Positions 11,690 to 23,535 of a stretch of 64,000 nucleotides of DNA are shown here, piece by piece. The stretch is from contig BSBK01002159.1 in the NCBI GenBank assembly GCA_027943335.1, positions 1,101,501 to 1,165,500 of the forward strand, in the 5' to 3' direction. The stretch comes from Chamaecyparis obtusa (lineage: Eukaryota; Streptophyta; Pinopsida; Cupressales; Cupressaceae). The notes beneath the pieces are model-generated. The model was not told the origin of the DNA, did no database searches, and saw nothing but the letters and a program-made list of their open reading frames with translations. How positions within the stretch are numbered: position 1 is the stretch's first letter; each line of letters opens with the position of its first letter. A program made the translations under genes and the position numbers.

Positions 11690-13130
11690 ATGGATGAGGA
11701 GTATTCTTCTTTGATGAAGAATCATACTTGAGATCTTTATTCTCTTTAGAAAGGGATAAATTTGGTTTGGTGCAAGTGGGTGTATTATACCAAATGTTTT
11801 GTAGATGGTTTGATTGATAAATACAAGGCACATCTTGTTGCTAAGGGTTTTTCTCCGATGGAGGGTATTGATTACTCTAAAACCTTTTCTCATGTAGCCA
11901 AGATGAACTCTATTTGCCTTGTACTCTCCCTTGCAACTTCATAGGGATGGATAGTATTTTAGATGGATGTGAAGAGTTACTTCTTGCATGGAGACCTACA
12001 TGAGTAGATCTATATGGAGAAACCTCAGGGTTTTGTACAGGATTCCTCTTTGGTTTGCATACTTTGACAATTATATGGTCTCAAACAAGCCCCATGGACT
12101 TGGTATGAGAAGATGGACTCCTTTCTTCTTTCTTCACACTTCACTCATTATCATTTTGATCCTACTATGTACATTCAACATCACAAGGATGATCTTTTGA
12201 TTCTTGTGCTATATGTTGATGATTGTCTTCTTACATGTAGCTCATCCTCTATGATTCAGAGTGTTTAGAGAGCTTTGATGGAGCAATTTGAGATGATAGA
12301 TCTTGGTCTTCTGCATTATTTTTTGGGCCTATAGGTTATTTAGTCTTCGGATGGGATTTCCATACTCTAGCAAAATTATGCTCTTGATATGCTCCAGTGA
12401 TTTGGCATGCTTGATTGCAAGCCTTCCCCACACCATTTCAATCGGGCATTGTTTTGTCTCCCACTTGCACTATTCCATCAATAGACTCTACTTTGTATAG
12501 ATAGTTGGTTGGCAACTTGTTGTACTAGACACACACTTGTCTTGATCATTCCTTTGCAGTTGGCCTTGTCTCTTGATTCTCACATGATCCGCATGAGAGT
12601 CATTTGCAAGCTTCCAAACATATCTTGAGATACATTTGGGGAACAATTTTTTATGGCATTCACTACTCATTAAGAGCTCCCCACATTATTGGCTTCACTG
12701 ACTCAGATTGGGCTAGTGATATCAATGATCAAAAGTCTACTTCTGGCTTTGTTTTCTATCTTTGTTATGGTCATATCATATGGTTTTGCAAGAAGCAAAT
12801 TGCTTGTGCATTATCATCTACAGAGGTCGAGTACCAAGCTATTGTTCTTGCTAGTCAAGAGGTTTTATGGCTTCGATAGTTGATGACTGAATTTGGTTTT
12901 CCTCTAGATAGTCCCACTATTCTTTGGTGTGACAATTAGAGTGTTGTTCACATTTCTTGCAACCCAGTAGAGCATTAGCACCATACCAAACACATTGAGC
13001 TACACATGCACTTGATCAGGTAGTTGATTTAGGATGGTGTTCTTATCTTGGAGTATATTCCTACTGCAGAGCAGATTGCATACATCTCAACTAAAACTTT
13101 TGCATCACCATGCTATCTTCAGTTGCACTC
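11690..13130 (+). pseudogene. Copia-1 reverse transcriptase and RNase H relic
   Basis: The RT starts with WDRAMDEEYSSL, then KYKAHLVAKGFSPMEGIDYS at 11819 and a QMDVKSYFLHGDLHE stretch near 11960. The catalytic YVDD is intact at 12212-12223. RNase H from 12604 includes GFTDSDWASDINDQKSTSGF and SSTEVEYQAIV, so the usual acidic residues are kept. At least ten in-frame stops, many TAG or TGA at places where a one-base change from CAG, CGA or TGG explains them. Inactive. Confidence 0.85.
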
Positions 13131-13383
13131 GATACTTGGGGTAACATAAGTTGTCCTTGGGGGTCTTAGTGATGCCTTCCTTTATTTTTTTTAGCATGTT
13201 CCTTCATCTCTTTTCAGGGCATAGTTTTTCCCATGTGGTTTTCTCTATTTTCCCACTTTACAGAGATTTGATTGTGATTGGGTACCTTGTCAAGCCATGT
13301 TGCCGAGACCCAAATTTTCTTTCTAGCTTGTAGTTGCATTTTCTTTTTATGCATTTCGTTTGCAACTTCTCCCTACGCTCATC

Positions 13384-13394
13384 TTAAGGGGGGG
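13384..13394 (+). promoter_or_regulatory. Copia-1 polypurine tract
   Basis: TTAAGGGGGGG directly before the 3' LTR. A purine run in this position primes plus-strand DNA synthesis. Confidence 0.85.
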
Positions 13395-13716
13395 TGTTAG
13401 AGTAAAATGTTATTTTCACTTAATTATTCTAATTAAGTCACTTTTTATTCCTCTCTTAAGATTCACTTAGCCTTGCATTGTAGGTATTTAATAATTATTC
13501 TAATTATTAAATTCATTTTCCCCTTTAGGTTTGCACAGTCCTTTAGGGTTTCTTATTCTCCTTTCATAAGGTTGAATATTGTATTTTTCATTCATTATCT
13601 CTAATGCAATTTTCCTTTTGAGAGCTATTGTTATTTGTCTCCATTCTTCTCTTGTGATAGGTGTTTTTCTTGCAAATATTCTTAGGTTTTGAAGATTTGG
13701 ATTTTCAAATCTTTCA
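13395..13716 (+). repeat. Copia-1 3' LTR
   Basis: Starts TGTTAGAGTAAAATG, ends AATCTTTCA and is followed by the CATTT target duplication. 322 bp against 316 bp for the 5' copy, the difference being a 6-bp insertion after the CTCTCT/ATCTCT run near 13600. Confidence 0.93.
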
Positions 13717-13721
13717 CATTT

Positions 13722-16104
13722 TGTGCATTTATCTTGTCATAATTTGTCATTATTATGACACATTTTCCTATTGTGCTCACATTTTCCAATTTGGTGTTTT
13801 GGATTCAAAATCCTATAAAATTGCCTTCAATTTCTCTCAAATCAGTTAACCACATATTTCCAATATTCTCACCATTATCACCATTTTGTTTTAATGGATA
13901 GGCACAAGTTTTCATGAGAGCTACATCAACTCATTTTGAGAAGAAAAAAGGACATTGAAGTCCAATTGAGGGAGTTTTGATTGTATTTTGCATATTTCCC
14001 ATATTCCTTCTCAATCACTTTGATGTTAGGTTAGGGTGTTATTTTGTATGCATTTATGATTTTGTAGTGTCTCCATCATGCAATGATTATGATTTCATAT
14101 CTTATATTTGGTGAACTAGACATGAATCATGCAAAATCTAACTGATTTTATTATTTTTTGATGTGTTTTTCAAGAATGGGAATAAACATGCACACTTAGG
14201 AGAGAACATGCACACTTGGGGTAGAATATGCACTCTTGGACTTCTTTTGTGCACAATAAACAAGTCCTATGTAGTTAAGACATAAATTGTGCACTTGGGA
14301 GCCATATTTGTATAGTTGGGAAGAGTTCTTTATTGTTTAGGAATAGGGCTTAGTTTTATTGATGCATGCACTTAAATATCAATCAAAATTTCAAATCTAG
14401 TTAAAATGAACCTCAAATTCTACAAATTGGTGTTAAAATAAACTTTACATTTCATTTGGGTTCATAAAAAGAACATTCATCTAGTTTAGAGTTACATACA
14501 ATCTAGTTGAATGAGGCAATTCAAATCAAATCAAACCTTCACCTAGCTTAATTAGGAGGATCAATTGACATCAATTTTTTAATTAGATTAATCAAAATAG
14601 ATCAATAAACCTTAATTTTTTTCAATTAGTCATAGTTAGGAACCTAATTATGTCAAATTTGAGTGCATTCTATCAAAATCTGAGTAAATTTGAGGCTTGT
14701 CTTAGGTGTTGTGCACACTTGAGACTTGTTTTATGTAGTTGGAGTTTTTTTACACAATTAGGCTCTATTATACACAATTAGTTACCTAATCTGTGCACTT
14801 GGATGTTGTCCCTATATAGTTAGGACTAAAGTTGTACATTTGGGAATATTTGATGCTTTTTTGGTTTAATTCTTTTATTTTGCCTTTCATGTCTATTCTT
14901 TATTGTTAGAATAGAGATTTGGTGTTACTGATCATTCTATGTAGCACTTTTGGTGATCATGAGATGAAGATCATATGCAAAAACTACTAATGAGTTTGAT
15001 GCAGGTGGTATAGCGAAGACCCTTGGGTATTTTTTATAAGTATTGTGATTGTTTTTAGTAGTTTATAACATACTTCATTTGGGTTCCTAAAATGAATAAT
15101 CTATTTTTGATGTGTTTGGTGTGATAGGAACATTTTATTTTTCCCAAAGGATATAATGAATGTACCATCTCCCCTCATCTTTGTGGATCTTGGGTGTAAG
15201 AGAAGTTCATTCAATCTTTTTAGTGGGAAAGACTCCTGAGAAACCCATAAGGTCAAGTGAGAGGAATGACCCAAGAAATAATAGGCTAAGGCCAAGCACT
15301 TCCAAACTACTATATAAATGTGTAATTGGAATTAAAGTCACAATTAATAGGACGTGGTGTGTGATATATTTCCCCAAGTATTCTTGAGATGCATAAATCC
15401 CTTGTTTTAAGGGTTAGGAAAACTCTTGATGGATTTTATCATTACATCCCCTACACTAGATACCTCACGGGGGCTTCATGTAGTGAACTTGAATCATAGC
15501 ATGTTCATTTGTTGCATACTAAAGAATCGCCCTATTTTCAAAAAATATTGCCCCAAACTCCTTTTTAATCACCCCCTCTAGTACCCATCTAGTACCCCCA
15601 CACCTGTTTTCCTATATAAACCCTCACCCCCTCCCCCAAAAAAACCCCTTGCCCCTATTCAGGAAACATATTTCCCCCTTTTTTGCCCATTTTAAACCCC
15701 CCAATATAAACACACATGATATTGTATTTCCCTTTTAGTAAATATCCTATGGGATGCCCTTAATATAAACTATTTTTTAGTTTCTCAAAATCCTTATATG
15801 CTTTCTAACATGGAAGGCCCCTCGTGCCAACTAGGATGCCCCACACATACCCTTCATTATGAGACATAAATTCATCTTTGGTTTTTGAACCTTTGGGGTA
15901 AGAGATTATGGTGATTCTCGTGCCATAGAGGGGAGTCGATGACACTTGAATCTCTATTTGCCTGCTTTGTCTGAGGTATATGGAGAAATCCCAAACAAGT
16001 AGTATCCTTGCCAACCTAGGTCGTAAAGTGTTTGAGCTTAAAGTAAAAAATAACCATTTCTAGTTGAAGTGTCTAATGTGAGTGTTATAAATAATTGCGT
16101 TATT
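13722..16104. other. AT-rich spacer with short dispersed repeats
   Basis: No supported gene. Between 14190 and 14840 variants of TGCACACTTGGG or TGCACTTGGGA recur at irregular spacing (for example 14189, 14211, 14231, 14293, 14713, 14796). 15540-15730 is C-rich with several CCCC runs. These look like remains of old repeats, but no element borders were found. Confidence 0.45.
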
Positions 16105-16107
16105 GAA

Positions 16108-16318
16108 AACCCCACCCAAACATTTCAAAACCTTATCAAAACATTCAAAACCATTTCAAAGTCATTCCAGAATATTCAAAACCATTTCAAAATCATTTAA
16201 AAATGTTTAAAAGCTTTTCAAAAGCATGTCAAAACATTCAAAATTATCTCAAAAGCATGTCAAAAACTCAAAATTGTTTCAAAATATTATCATGAACTTT
16301 TCAAAATATTCTCTAATA
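16108..16318 (+). repeat. TTCAAAACCA-type array, copy A
   Basis: About 210 bp of degenerate 10-20 bp units built on CATTTCAAAACC, CATTCAAAAC and ATGTCAAAA. It is collinear with the array at 38822-39035, starting CACCCAAACATTTCAAAACC in both. It stops where the minus-strand SIRE-like LTR begins at 16324. Confidence 0.75.
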
Positions 16319-16323
16319 CCAAT
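16306..16323 (-). promoter_or_regulatory. primer-binding-site-like sequence next to SIRE-like LTR
   Basis: On the minus strand the LTR end CCCAACA is followed by ATTGGTATTAGAG, one mismatch from the common Copia context TTGGTATCAGAG. This implies that the LTR at 16324 once acted as a 5' LTR for an interior lying to its left, now replaced by the TTCAAAACCA array. Confidence 0.55.
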
Positions 16324-17151
16324 TGTTGGGATTAGAAAGATAAAGTACTGAGAGGAGAGGGGTGAATCAACACCCTCAAAACTTTTAACACTCAACACTT
16401 TGTAATAGTAGATCTTAACTAACCGACTGATTTCATTATTTGTAACATAAATTCATATAGGTGAAAATGTAAAGTGCATGTAAACAAAATAATAAATCAT
16501 CCATGAAAATAAGTACTCATGACACAGATATTTTGGTTATGCAGAAACCCTTGTTAAAAGGTAAAAATTGCAGTGAGGATGACATCCACAAATCTTCACT
16601 ACTGCAGTATATAAAGTATGCCGGTTAAGGCTACAAGTTGTGATCACTTCTGATGATCTTACTTTGTTAGGAGTAACAAAAGATTGACTAGATCTACCCG
16701 GTTAAAGGATTTAAACAATAAAAAGTATGTGTGTACTCAGTTAAGAGATTTAAACAAGAACTATTAAGTTCACTCTGTTAAGAGATTTTGATTTGCTACA
16801 ATGGTTAAATTGATAACAGTAAAGTATCTGTAAAATGACAACTTATACTTGTCTAATTCAGATCTATGAAGTACAAAATAGATATCACCTCAATGTGATG
16901 TATGTTCTATATTTTTCTTCTCGGTAGCCTTGTATGTTGTTCTGATAAATTGATTGCCTCTATCATAAACCTTCTGTCATAAAACCTCGTGGCTGATCTC
17001 TTGATGTCCTTTGTGTGGCTAATGCTTCATGATACATGATCATAATGACATCTGTACAATTATATGTCAAACTGACTTGAGCTAATTAGGGTTTACATCA
17101 TCTTAGAAAACCTAAGATCAATGGTATACAAAAATAACCTAGATCTACCAT
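16324..17151 (-). repeat. SIRE-like Copia LTR, 3' portion (split by Gypsy-1)
   Basis: In minus orientation this is the end of an LTR: a TATATAAAG box near 16612, an AACC..TCTGTGTCATG block near 16515-16555, then TTGATTCACCCC and the terminal CCCAACA. It continues across the Gypsy-1 insertion at 32828-33249, giving a rejoined LTR of about 1250 bp. The last five bases (ACCAT, 17147-17151) are the Gypsy-1 target duplication. Confidence 0.65.
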
Positions 17152-18367
17152 TGTAATACCCCAAAAATGGGATATAAGTTCATTAACCTCCTAAATCGAC
17201 ACATTGAATGAAATCGACATCAAAGTCCTAACCTAAGGCACATCGGCACATCATCGAATCTTAATTGATTATCTCAAATTCTGCATCAGGGAATATTCCT
17301 AGTAATATTCCTAAAATTATCCTAATTATCTTTGATTTAATAATTATTTGGTGATAAATCCTATTTATCCTAAAGTTTGATTAATTGAATATTTAATTAA
17401 TTAGATTTAATACTACCACTTAATTATTTAATTGAATTTAATTATATTTATTCCTAATTATTATTATTTAAATTTGACAATAAATCAAAATTCCTATCAT
17501 TAATTGATTAAATTCTTATTTAATTAATTAAAGCAAGTTGGTCATATTTAATGATTTTATTTTGGAATAAAAGTTTGATTTAATAATTGATTAACCCATA
17601 AATCAATTGTTTTATTTTAAAAATCAGTTAAGTTGAGGATAAATCACTTTATTTATTTATTTAATTCATAATTAATTATGCACATCCAAAAAATAGTTAA
17701 ACTATAAATCAGAAAATCAATTCAAGTTATTTTAAAAATAAACTCAACTCTATTTTGAGTTGAAAGCTGATCTCAACTTCTGATTTAAATCAAAAAGTTA
17801 TTTTTGCATGATTTCTTGTGAGTTAACTATCTTTAATTCCTTGTTGACTCAAAAATCAACTAGAGTGATTTATGGCTTTTTCCATGCATCCCCAAAGCCT
17901 TGGATTTCTATAAAATAAGGCTTCATCTCTTCACAAATCATCTCATAATTTTGCAAACTTATGCTAGCGAATTGACATCTGAAGAATTGAAGCTTCTTTG
18001 CGAATCAACAACTTTTGTGAGATCATTCATATTTAGCATATCATTGTTAGATTAATTGTATTGCATATCATTTTTTCATATAGATTAGATTTCATATCAT
18101 TTTCATATTATTGCATAGAAAAACCAAAAATATAGATTAATTTGCATCTAATTCATATCTAGATTTTGCATTCAAATCCTTCGTTTAGGTGTCATCAAGG
18201 TCACTGATCTCTGTCCAATCTGAGAATACATACTCGCACATACTAGAAGGTAGTAAATCGCCTAGTTAGATTAGTTTCCATTTCATTGCACGATTTTGAT
18301 TTTAGCTAACCTCTAATGTTTTACTGAAGTGTTGTGTCTACAACTAGGTACAAAATTCACACACACA
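17152..18367 (+). repeat. Gypsy-1 5' LTR
   Basis: Starts TGTAATACCCCAAAAATGGG, ends ACAAAATTCACACACACA. Aligns along its length with 31597-32822; the main length difference is a short duplication (TTTTGAATAT) in the 3' copy near 31838. Confidence 0.95.
17909..17917 (+). promoter_or_regulatory. TATA box in Gypsy-1 LTR
   Basis: TATAAAATA within a GC-richer setting (GCCTTGGATTTC upstream, GGCTTC downstream), conserved in the 3' LTR near 32363. The likely transcription start lies about 30 bp further on, so U3 is long and R/U5 is about 420 bp. Confidence 0.6.
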
Positions 18368-20655
18368 TTTCTGGCACCTTCCATGGGGCCCTGAAATAGA
18401 TTTCTATTCAATTTCTATCCATTTCTATAATCTTCTTATCATTTTATGTTCCAAGCTACGATTTTTAATTTTTGTCTATACAATTTTCATATGAGTTTTG
18501 TCAGAAACTCATATCAGAGGATACCCATTTTCGTACAATAGTTTATTTATCGAGGATCATACCGCCATAATCAAAGTGTCATTTGGAATCTCGATTGTCG
18601 TATGATCCTATACCCAGTGTCGTACGAGTTTTTGTACTATCATCTGGGAGGTGACCCACTGTCGTACGAGTTTTAGTGTCAGGTTTCAATTGTCATTTCA
18701 CTTTTCCAAGTAGTTCCTAGATTTGTTTTCCTGATTTGGACTAACAGCTAACATTAACGATTGAAATTTGTTGTTTCTGATTGATTTCTGCTTATTTTGA
18801 TTGGGAAAAGCGTAAGAATTGCTAAAAATAGGTAAGAATCTACTAAGCGTGTTGCGAGGAATTCAGGTAATCTTTTCAGCTGATAACATTTTGATTTGGG
18901 ATTAAAAAGAACTCTTGAGTGTCAAGCTTGTGTGACCTTTATTGCTTTCATATCATAGATTTCATTTTGGGCTATAAAAATGAACATAGATTTGCTTTTC
19001 AGCATCTTTGTTACACATAGTAAATAGGCCCTATGAACACTATTTGTGGTTCTTGAGAGAGTGGGTTTCCAGTGAAACTCTTCTCAATGAAGGAACCCTT
19101 GTAGGTAGGGAGGTTATTGAGAGATTCTCACGTTCTACTAGATTTGTGCATCTTCAGCTTCTGATTGATACATTCTCTCTCCAGAGAGGTTGATAGATCA
19201 TGAGTGGTTGACATCATAGATCTTTGTGAGATAATCTTGGTCTTAGCATGTCAGATTAATCTATCTGCTTTGTTTGGGTTAAAAGTGAAAAGGCTAGAGG
19301 ACTATGCTCTACTCCCTTTTTGGGTAGTACCAAAAACTTAGATCCTTGAATCTGGAACCAATCTCCATGTGGTATATTTTGTGAGTCACCTTTAGAGAGG
19401 GTTAACTATAGTGGACATTCCCATAATTAGGTCAACCACGTTGATAGAACCTCAAGCGATAATAGCCATTTTTGCTATGGTAGTGACAACCGCTATATAA
19501 ATGTCTTTGTGGAAGAAATCTCCACAGGTGTGGTCTCTTGTTTGGCTGTCAGATCTCCCTAGCAAATCCTGAAGATTAAGTTCTCGGACTGTGTCAAAAC
19601 CCCGGTGCCCCTAGATTGGAGTTCACCCTCTTGAGATCATAAAAGTTGCAGAGTCAGACCATTACTAAAAACCCTAGTGAGGCCAAATTTTTATTTTTCT
19701 AGGAATATGTGCATTATTGCAAAAACTTTTTGGAACATACACTATTAGCACTCCTAGGGATTAGCATAATTCAGTCACTTGATTGTTCATGCGCAGGGTT
19801 GCTTTGTCCCCTGTTCATTATTTTCAGACGTGCTTGAAATCACTTGCTTTCTATTTTACGTGCTTGTTTATCTATCTACTTACTAAGAACGAATCAATCC
19901 GCTACAACCTTCAAAATCTGGACAGACAATTTTGTGAACAATTTAAAACTAGAAATCTAAAAAATTGCAAAATCTGATGTCAAACACCTTTCTGGAGTCA
20001 ACAATCATTTTGTAAAGTCAGAAAGTTGTATGACTTTTGGCTATTGTTGTTTTAGAACCCCCATATTGTCGTATGGTATCAGGTATACTGTCATACGAGT
20101 TTTTCTGCCACTCAATTCCAAAAAGTCAAAAAACCTACTATCAACTATCGTGCGAGTTTTGCAATAGTCGTATGAGTTTTTCAATTGTCATTTCATGCTA
20201 TACCCACTGTCGTACGAGCCTATAGAAAGTCATTTGAGAAATTTTGAAAAATCACCAGAAAGTTGTCAGAATTGTCAGAGACCCAGCTTTTCTAGCCTAT
20301 TTCCAGAGTCTATCAAGAACATCACTGTGTTAGGAATAGAGCAGCAACTACTGAGAATCCAATCATTTTCCTAAAGTGGCCTTTTGAATCCGATTTAGCC
20401 TTCTATTTAATCGATTTGAGTCTTTATCATCTTGTGTCAAAACCTTGTCATAACTATCAATCTTCAATCCATCTTCAAAATGGCTAAGTGTTGTGAACTC
20501 GTGTCCGCTATCCTTTGGGAATCTACCCATACATCTAGGGCACAGTCTCCTTCATCTAAGTCCAATCTAAGCTTCAATCAATCAAACCTTGACAAGGTTG
20601 CATCATTTGATCTTCTTGAATCAATTCATTCTTCAATTGTCTTCATCTTGTTCTT
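18368..20655 (+). other. Gypsy-1 leader with primer-binding block and palindromic octamers
   Basis: A conserved block CTGGCACCTTCCATGGGG at 18371-18388 sits where the primer-binding site belongs; Gypsy-2 has TGGCACCCACCATGGGG in the same place. The tRNA was not identified. Further on, TCGTACGA (18620-18627, 18662-18669, 20210-20217) and one-base variants TCGTATGA (18598, 20168), TCATACGA (20091) and TCGTGCGA (20148) recur, most followed by GTTTT. No long protein frame is supported before 20656. Confidence 0.65.
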
Positions 20656-21957
20656 TTGCTTCACCCAAGGTTAATGGTGGAAACTAGAGCTTCCTCTCAC
20701 AAGAAATCTGGAGAAGCATCCCATACCTTACCTATAATCACTGTCAAGGGTCCAACTCTTGAGCAACTCTACAATTCTGGTCTTTATGAAGATGACAGTC
20801 TTGGCAACTTTCAATTAAAAACTGGTTACATTCCTCCTTCATCAACTCACGGAGGTAATAAAAAAACTCCTCCTCAATCTATCCCAGGGAGAACTCCTAC
20901 CATGTCTCAAGCAAGGACAAAATTTGGTTCTCAAAGAGCTCAATCTCAACATGGTGCAGATTAGGAATCCACACCTAAAGAAATTGCTCAATATCAAAAT
21001 GATGATAACTTCAAATGAATGATGAAGCATTTCTTGAAAGAAGACAAAGAGGCATACTTTTTACAATTAGCTCATCAAGGAGCTAAAATTCCTCCCAACT
21101 TTAATGTTGAAGATATCATTATGCATGAGGAAGAAATTCCACTCATAGCTATGATGAAACAGATGCATGCCATGCAAGTCAAACTTAATAAACTTGAGAA
21201 AGAAAAAGAACCCAAGGAGTTCTCCATAGAGGCCCTATGTCCTTTTCCATTTGACAAAGACTTGTACATGCCACCATTCCCGAAAAGAGTGGAGATGCCT
21301 AAATATGATAAGTATGATGGACACTGGGATCCTCAAGATCATGTTAGAGAATTTTGTACACAATCTATGGAGTTCGGGCATGAACCAACCTATCTGATGT
21401 GTCTCTTTCCTTGATCTCTGAGGGGAGCAACCATTCATTGGTTCTCTAGATTGCCTTCTACTATCAAAAATTTTGAGGAGTTGATCAAAGTGTTCTATCA
21501 GCAATACTCCTACAACATTCAACATCCAGTCACCATGATTGATATCTGCAATCTCAAACAATATCCAAGAGAACCATTCCTGACATTTGTCAAGAGATGG
21601 AGGAAGAAATTCTCTCTATATGCTAGGCCTATTCTAGAAACTGAGAAGCTAAAAATCTTCATCAATAATCTTATCCCAGAGATCAACTACCCTTTAAAAA
21701 TGCAAGATCATACATTTTTTGATAAGATGGTAGACAATGCAATCAAAATTGAAAAATTACTTGTGAAAAAAGGAGACATCACACTTCAAAAGGACAAGTA
21801 TGAATCAAGGTCTAGTTCTAAAGACAAGAACAAAAACTAGAACAAGAATAAAGGCATCATCACAAATGGCATTGTTGATACTATTCATGCCCCATCAAAG
21901 GCACTGGCTTTCAATCTAACTATTGGTACCCAAGCAATCAAAGCCTCAGAGAAAAAG
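20656..21957 (+). pseudogene. Gypsy-1 gag, capsid part
   Basis: One reading frame with in-frame stops at 20962, 21016, 21412 and 21838. The capsid-like region includes MPKYDKYDGHWDPQDHVREF (21295), RGATIHWFSRLPSTI (21423), and QQYSYNIQHPVTMIDICNL at 21502, the pattern of the plant Gypsy gag domain that assembles virus-like particles. It is followed by a basic stretch rich in KDK/KNK. Gypsy-2 has a clear counterpart at 48754-49515. Confidence 0.85.
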
Positions 21958-23535
21958 GTGTTTGAACCATCTCAAAAGAAGCCAAAATACAAATCTTGGT
22001 TCGTTGATAATAAACAAAAGTTCACTCCTCTTGGGGAATCTTTGGAATTAGCTATGAGAACTCTACTAGCTAATAACATCATCTCTTTGCCTAAGATCCG
22101 ACAATCTGATCCTGATCCTAAGCCAAAATGGTGGAGAGAGAATGAATTATGTGATTTCCATTGGGGTAAAGGTCACAAAACTAATAACTGCTTACGCTTG
22201 AAATGTACTATTCAAGATCTAATTGATAAGGGAGACATCACGATTGATAATCATAAGAGTAATAATGATCATACAGCATTCACAGAACCATTTTTGAAAC
22301 ATGGTCAAGAAGTTTCATCTTCTCAGCCTAATATGGGGGCAAAGGTCAATTATGCTTACCCTGGAAATAATGTTGTTATCAATATGGTTGAACCTTGTCT
22401 CTCTGAGCATTGCAATGTCATCACAATTATGCGAAGAGATAGAGATCATACTTCAGCTAATGCAGTGACTCGATCACAGGCTCAAGCACATCTGAATGGA
22501 CAAATCCCAAATTCATCAAATGTCCCTAAGATGACCTTCAATCTTTCTTCTGCTTCCAAACAGAAGGTTGCTTCTAAATCTTCCAATCCTAAAGATATGA
22601 GGCCAACATCTTATAGCATTGTTCAACAACTCCAACAGGCTAATGAAAAAATCTCCATGTTTGAGTTGCTTGGAATATCTCCAGCTCATAGAGCCATTCT
22701 AGACAAAGCTTTGCTTGGATCCAATGTTCTTGATGACCTTGATTTAGACAGGTTACAGACTATGGTTGGACATCTTACATATCCGCAATATATCTCCTTT
22801 TCAGAGGAAGATGACAACTCCTTGAGTCACCCGCATAACCAGCACTTGCATATAGAAGTCTTGATCCAGAATCGTAGAGTCAAACGTGTGTTGATAGATG
22901 GGGGCACTGGCTTAAATATTTGTTCTTACAGCTTGGTCACACAATTGGGATTTTCAGAATTGGCTATTGATCCTAGAAAGAAAATAACTATAAAAGCCTA
23001 TGATGAACAAGAAAGATCTTCTAAAGGCACCATTGTCTTACCTATCAGAGTAGGTCCGGTTATCAGAGATACTATATATCAAGTTATTGATCTACCTTTG
23101 GCTTACAACATTCTTCTAGGGAGACCATGGATACATGAGATGAAGGCTATTCCTTCTAAATTCCACCAATGCTTGAAATTTCCTTATGAAGGAGTAGAGG
23201 TCACTATTCTAGCAAACATATCCACCACTTGCAATACATTGAAAGAAAGTGTAGATAAACTTGTGCCTAATAACAAAGAATCTTCCATTGAGCCAACAAA
23301 AGAAGCATCCACATCTAATATGGAAGATCTTGCAAAAGAGGTCAATATCAAAGAAAATGGTATGGGAGAATATACTATAGAGCCAGTCTTATCTTTGACA
23401 TCTCTACCTATCTCACCTAAGTCTTATGGACAATTTTTAAAACAATCCAAACCAGACTCTAAAGAACCTCTTGAGGCATATAAAAAGAATTTTGTAGCAG
23501 AAAAATTCTCCAAGCAAGAATTTGAAGAAGATTAA
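21958..23535 (+). pseudogene. Gypsy-1 gag C-terminus and aspartic protease
   Basis: 525 codons open in the same frame as the capsid part. A knuckle at about residues 66-79 reads CDFHWGKGHKTNNC, that is C-X2-H-X4-H-X4-C, with His in place of the second Cys as in Tat-type gag. The protease follows: LHIEVLIQNRRVKRVLIDGG with the catalytic Asp codon at 22897-22899 (DGGTG rather than the common DSG), and a second hydrophobic-Gly motif NILLGRPWI near 23109. The codons are open, so this part could still be intact. Confidence 0.88.

Larger units (their letters stand above)
7681..13716 (+). mobile_element. Copia-1, complete but inactive LTR retrotransposon
   Basis: 6.0 kb element with two LTRs, primer-binding site (PBS), gag, protease, IN, RT, RNase H (Copia order, IN before RT), polypurine tract (PPT), and a 5-bp target duplication CATTT at 7676-7680 and 13717-13721. 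By hand count the LTRs differ at about 18 positions plus a 6-bp indel (~6%). All protein domains are interrupted by in-frame stops, mainly TAG and TGA. The intact borders show a normal insertion followed by mutational decay rather than truncation. Minus-strand open frames inside it are chance. Confidence 0.93.
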
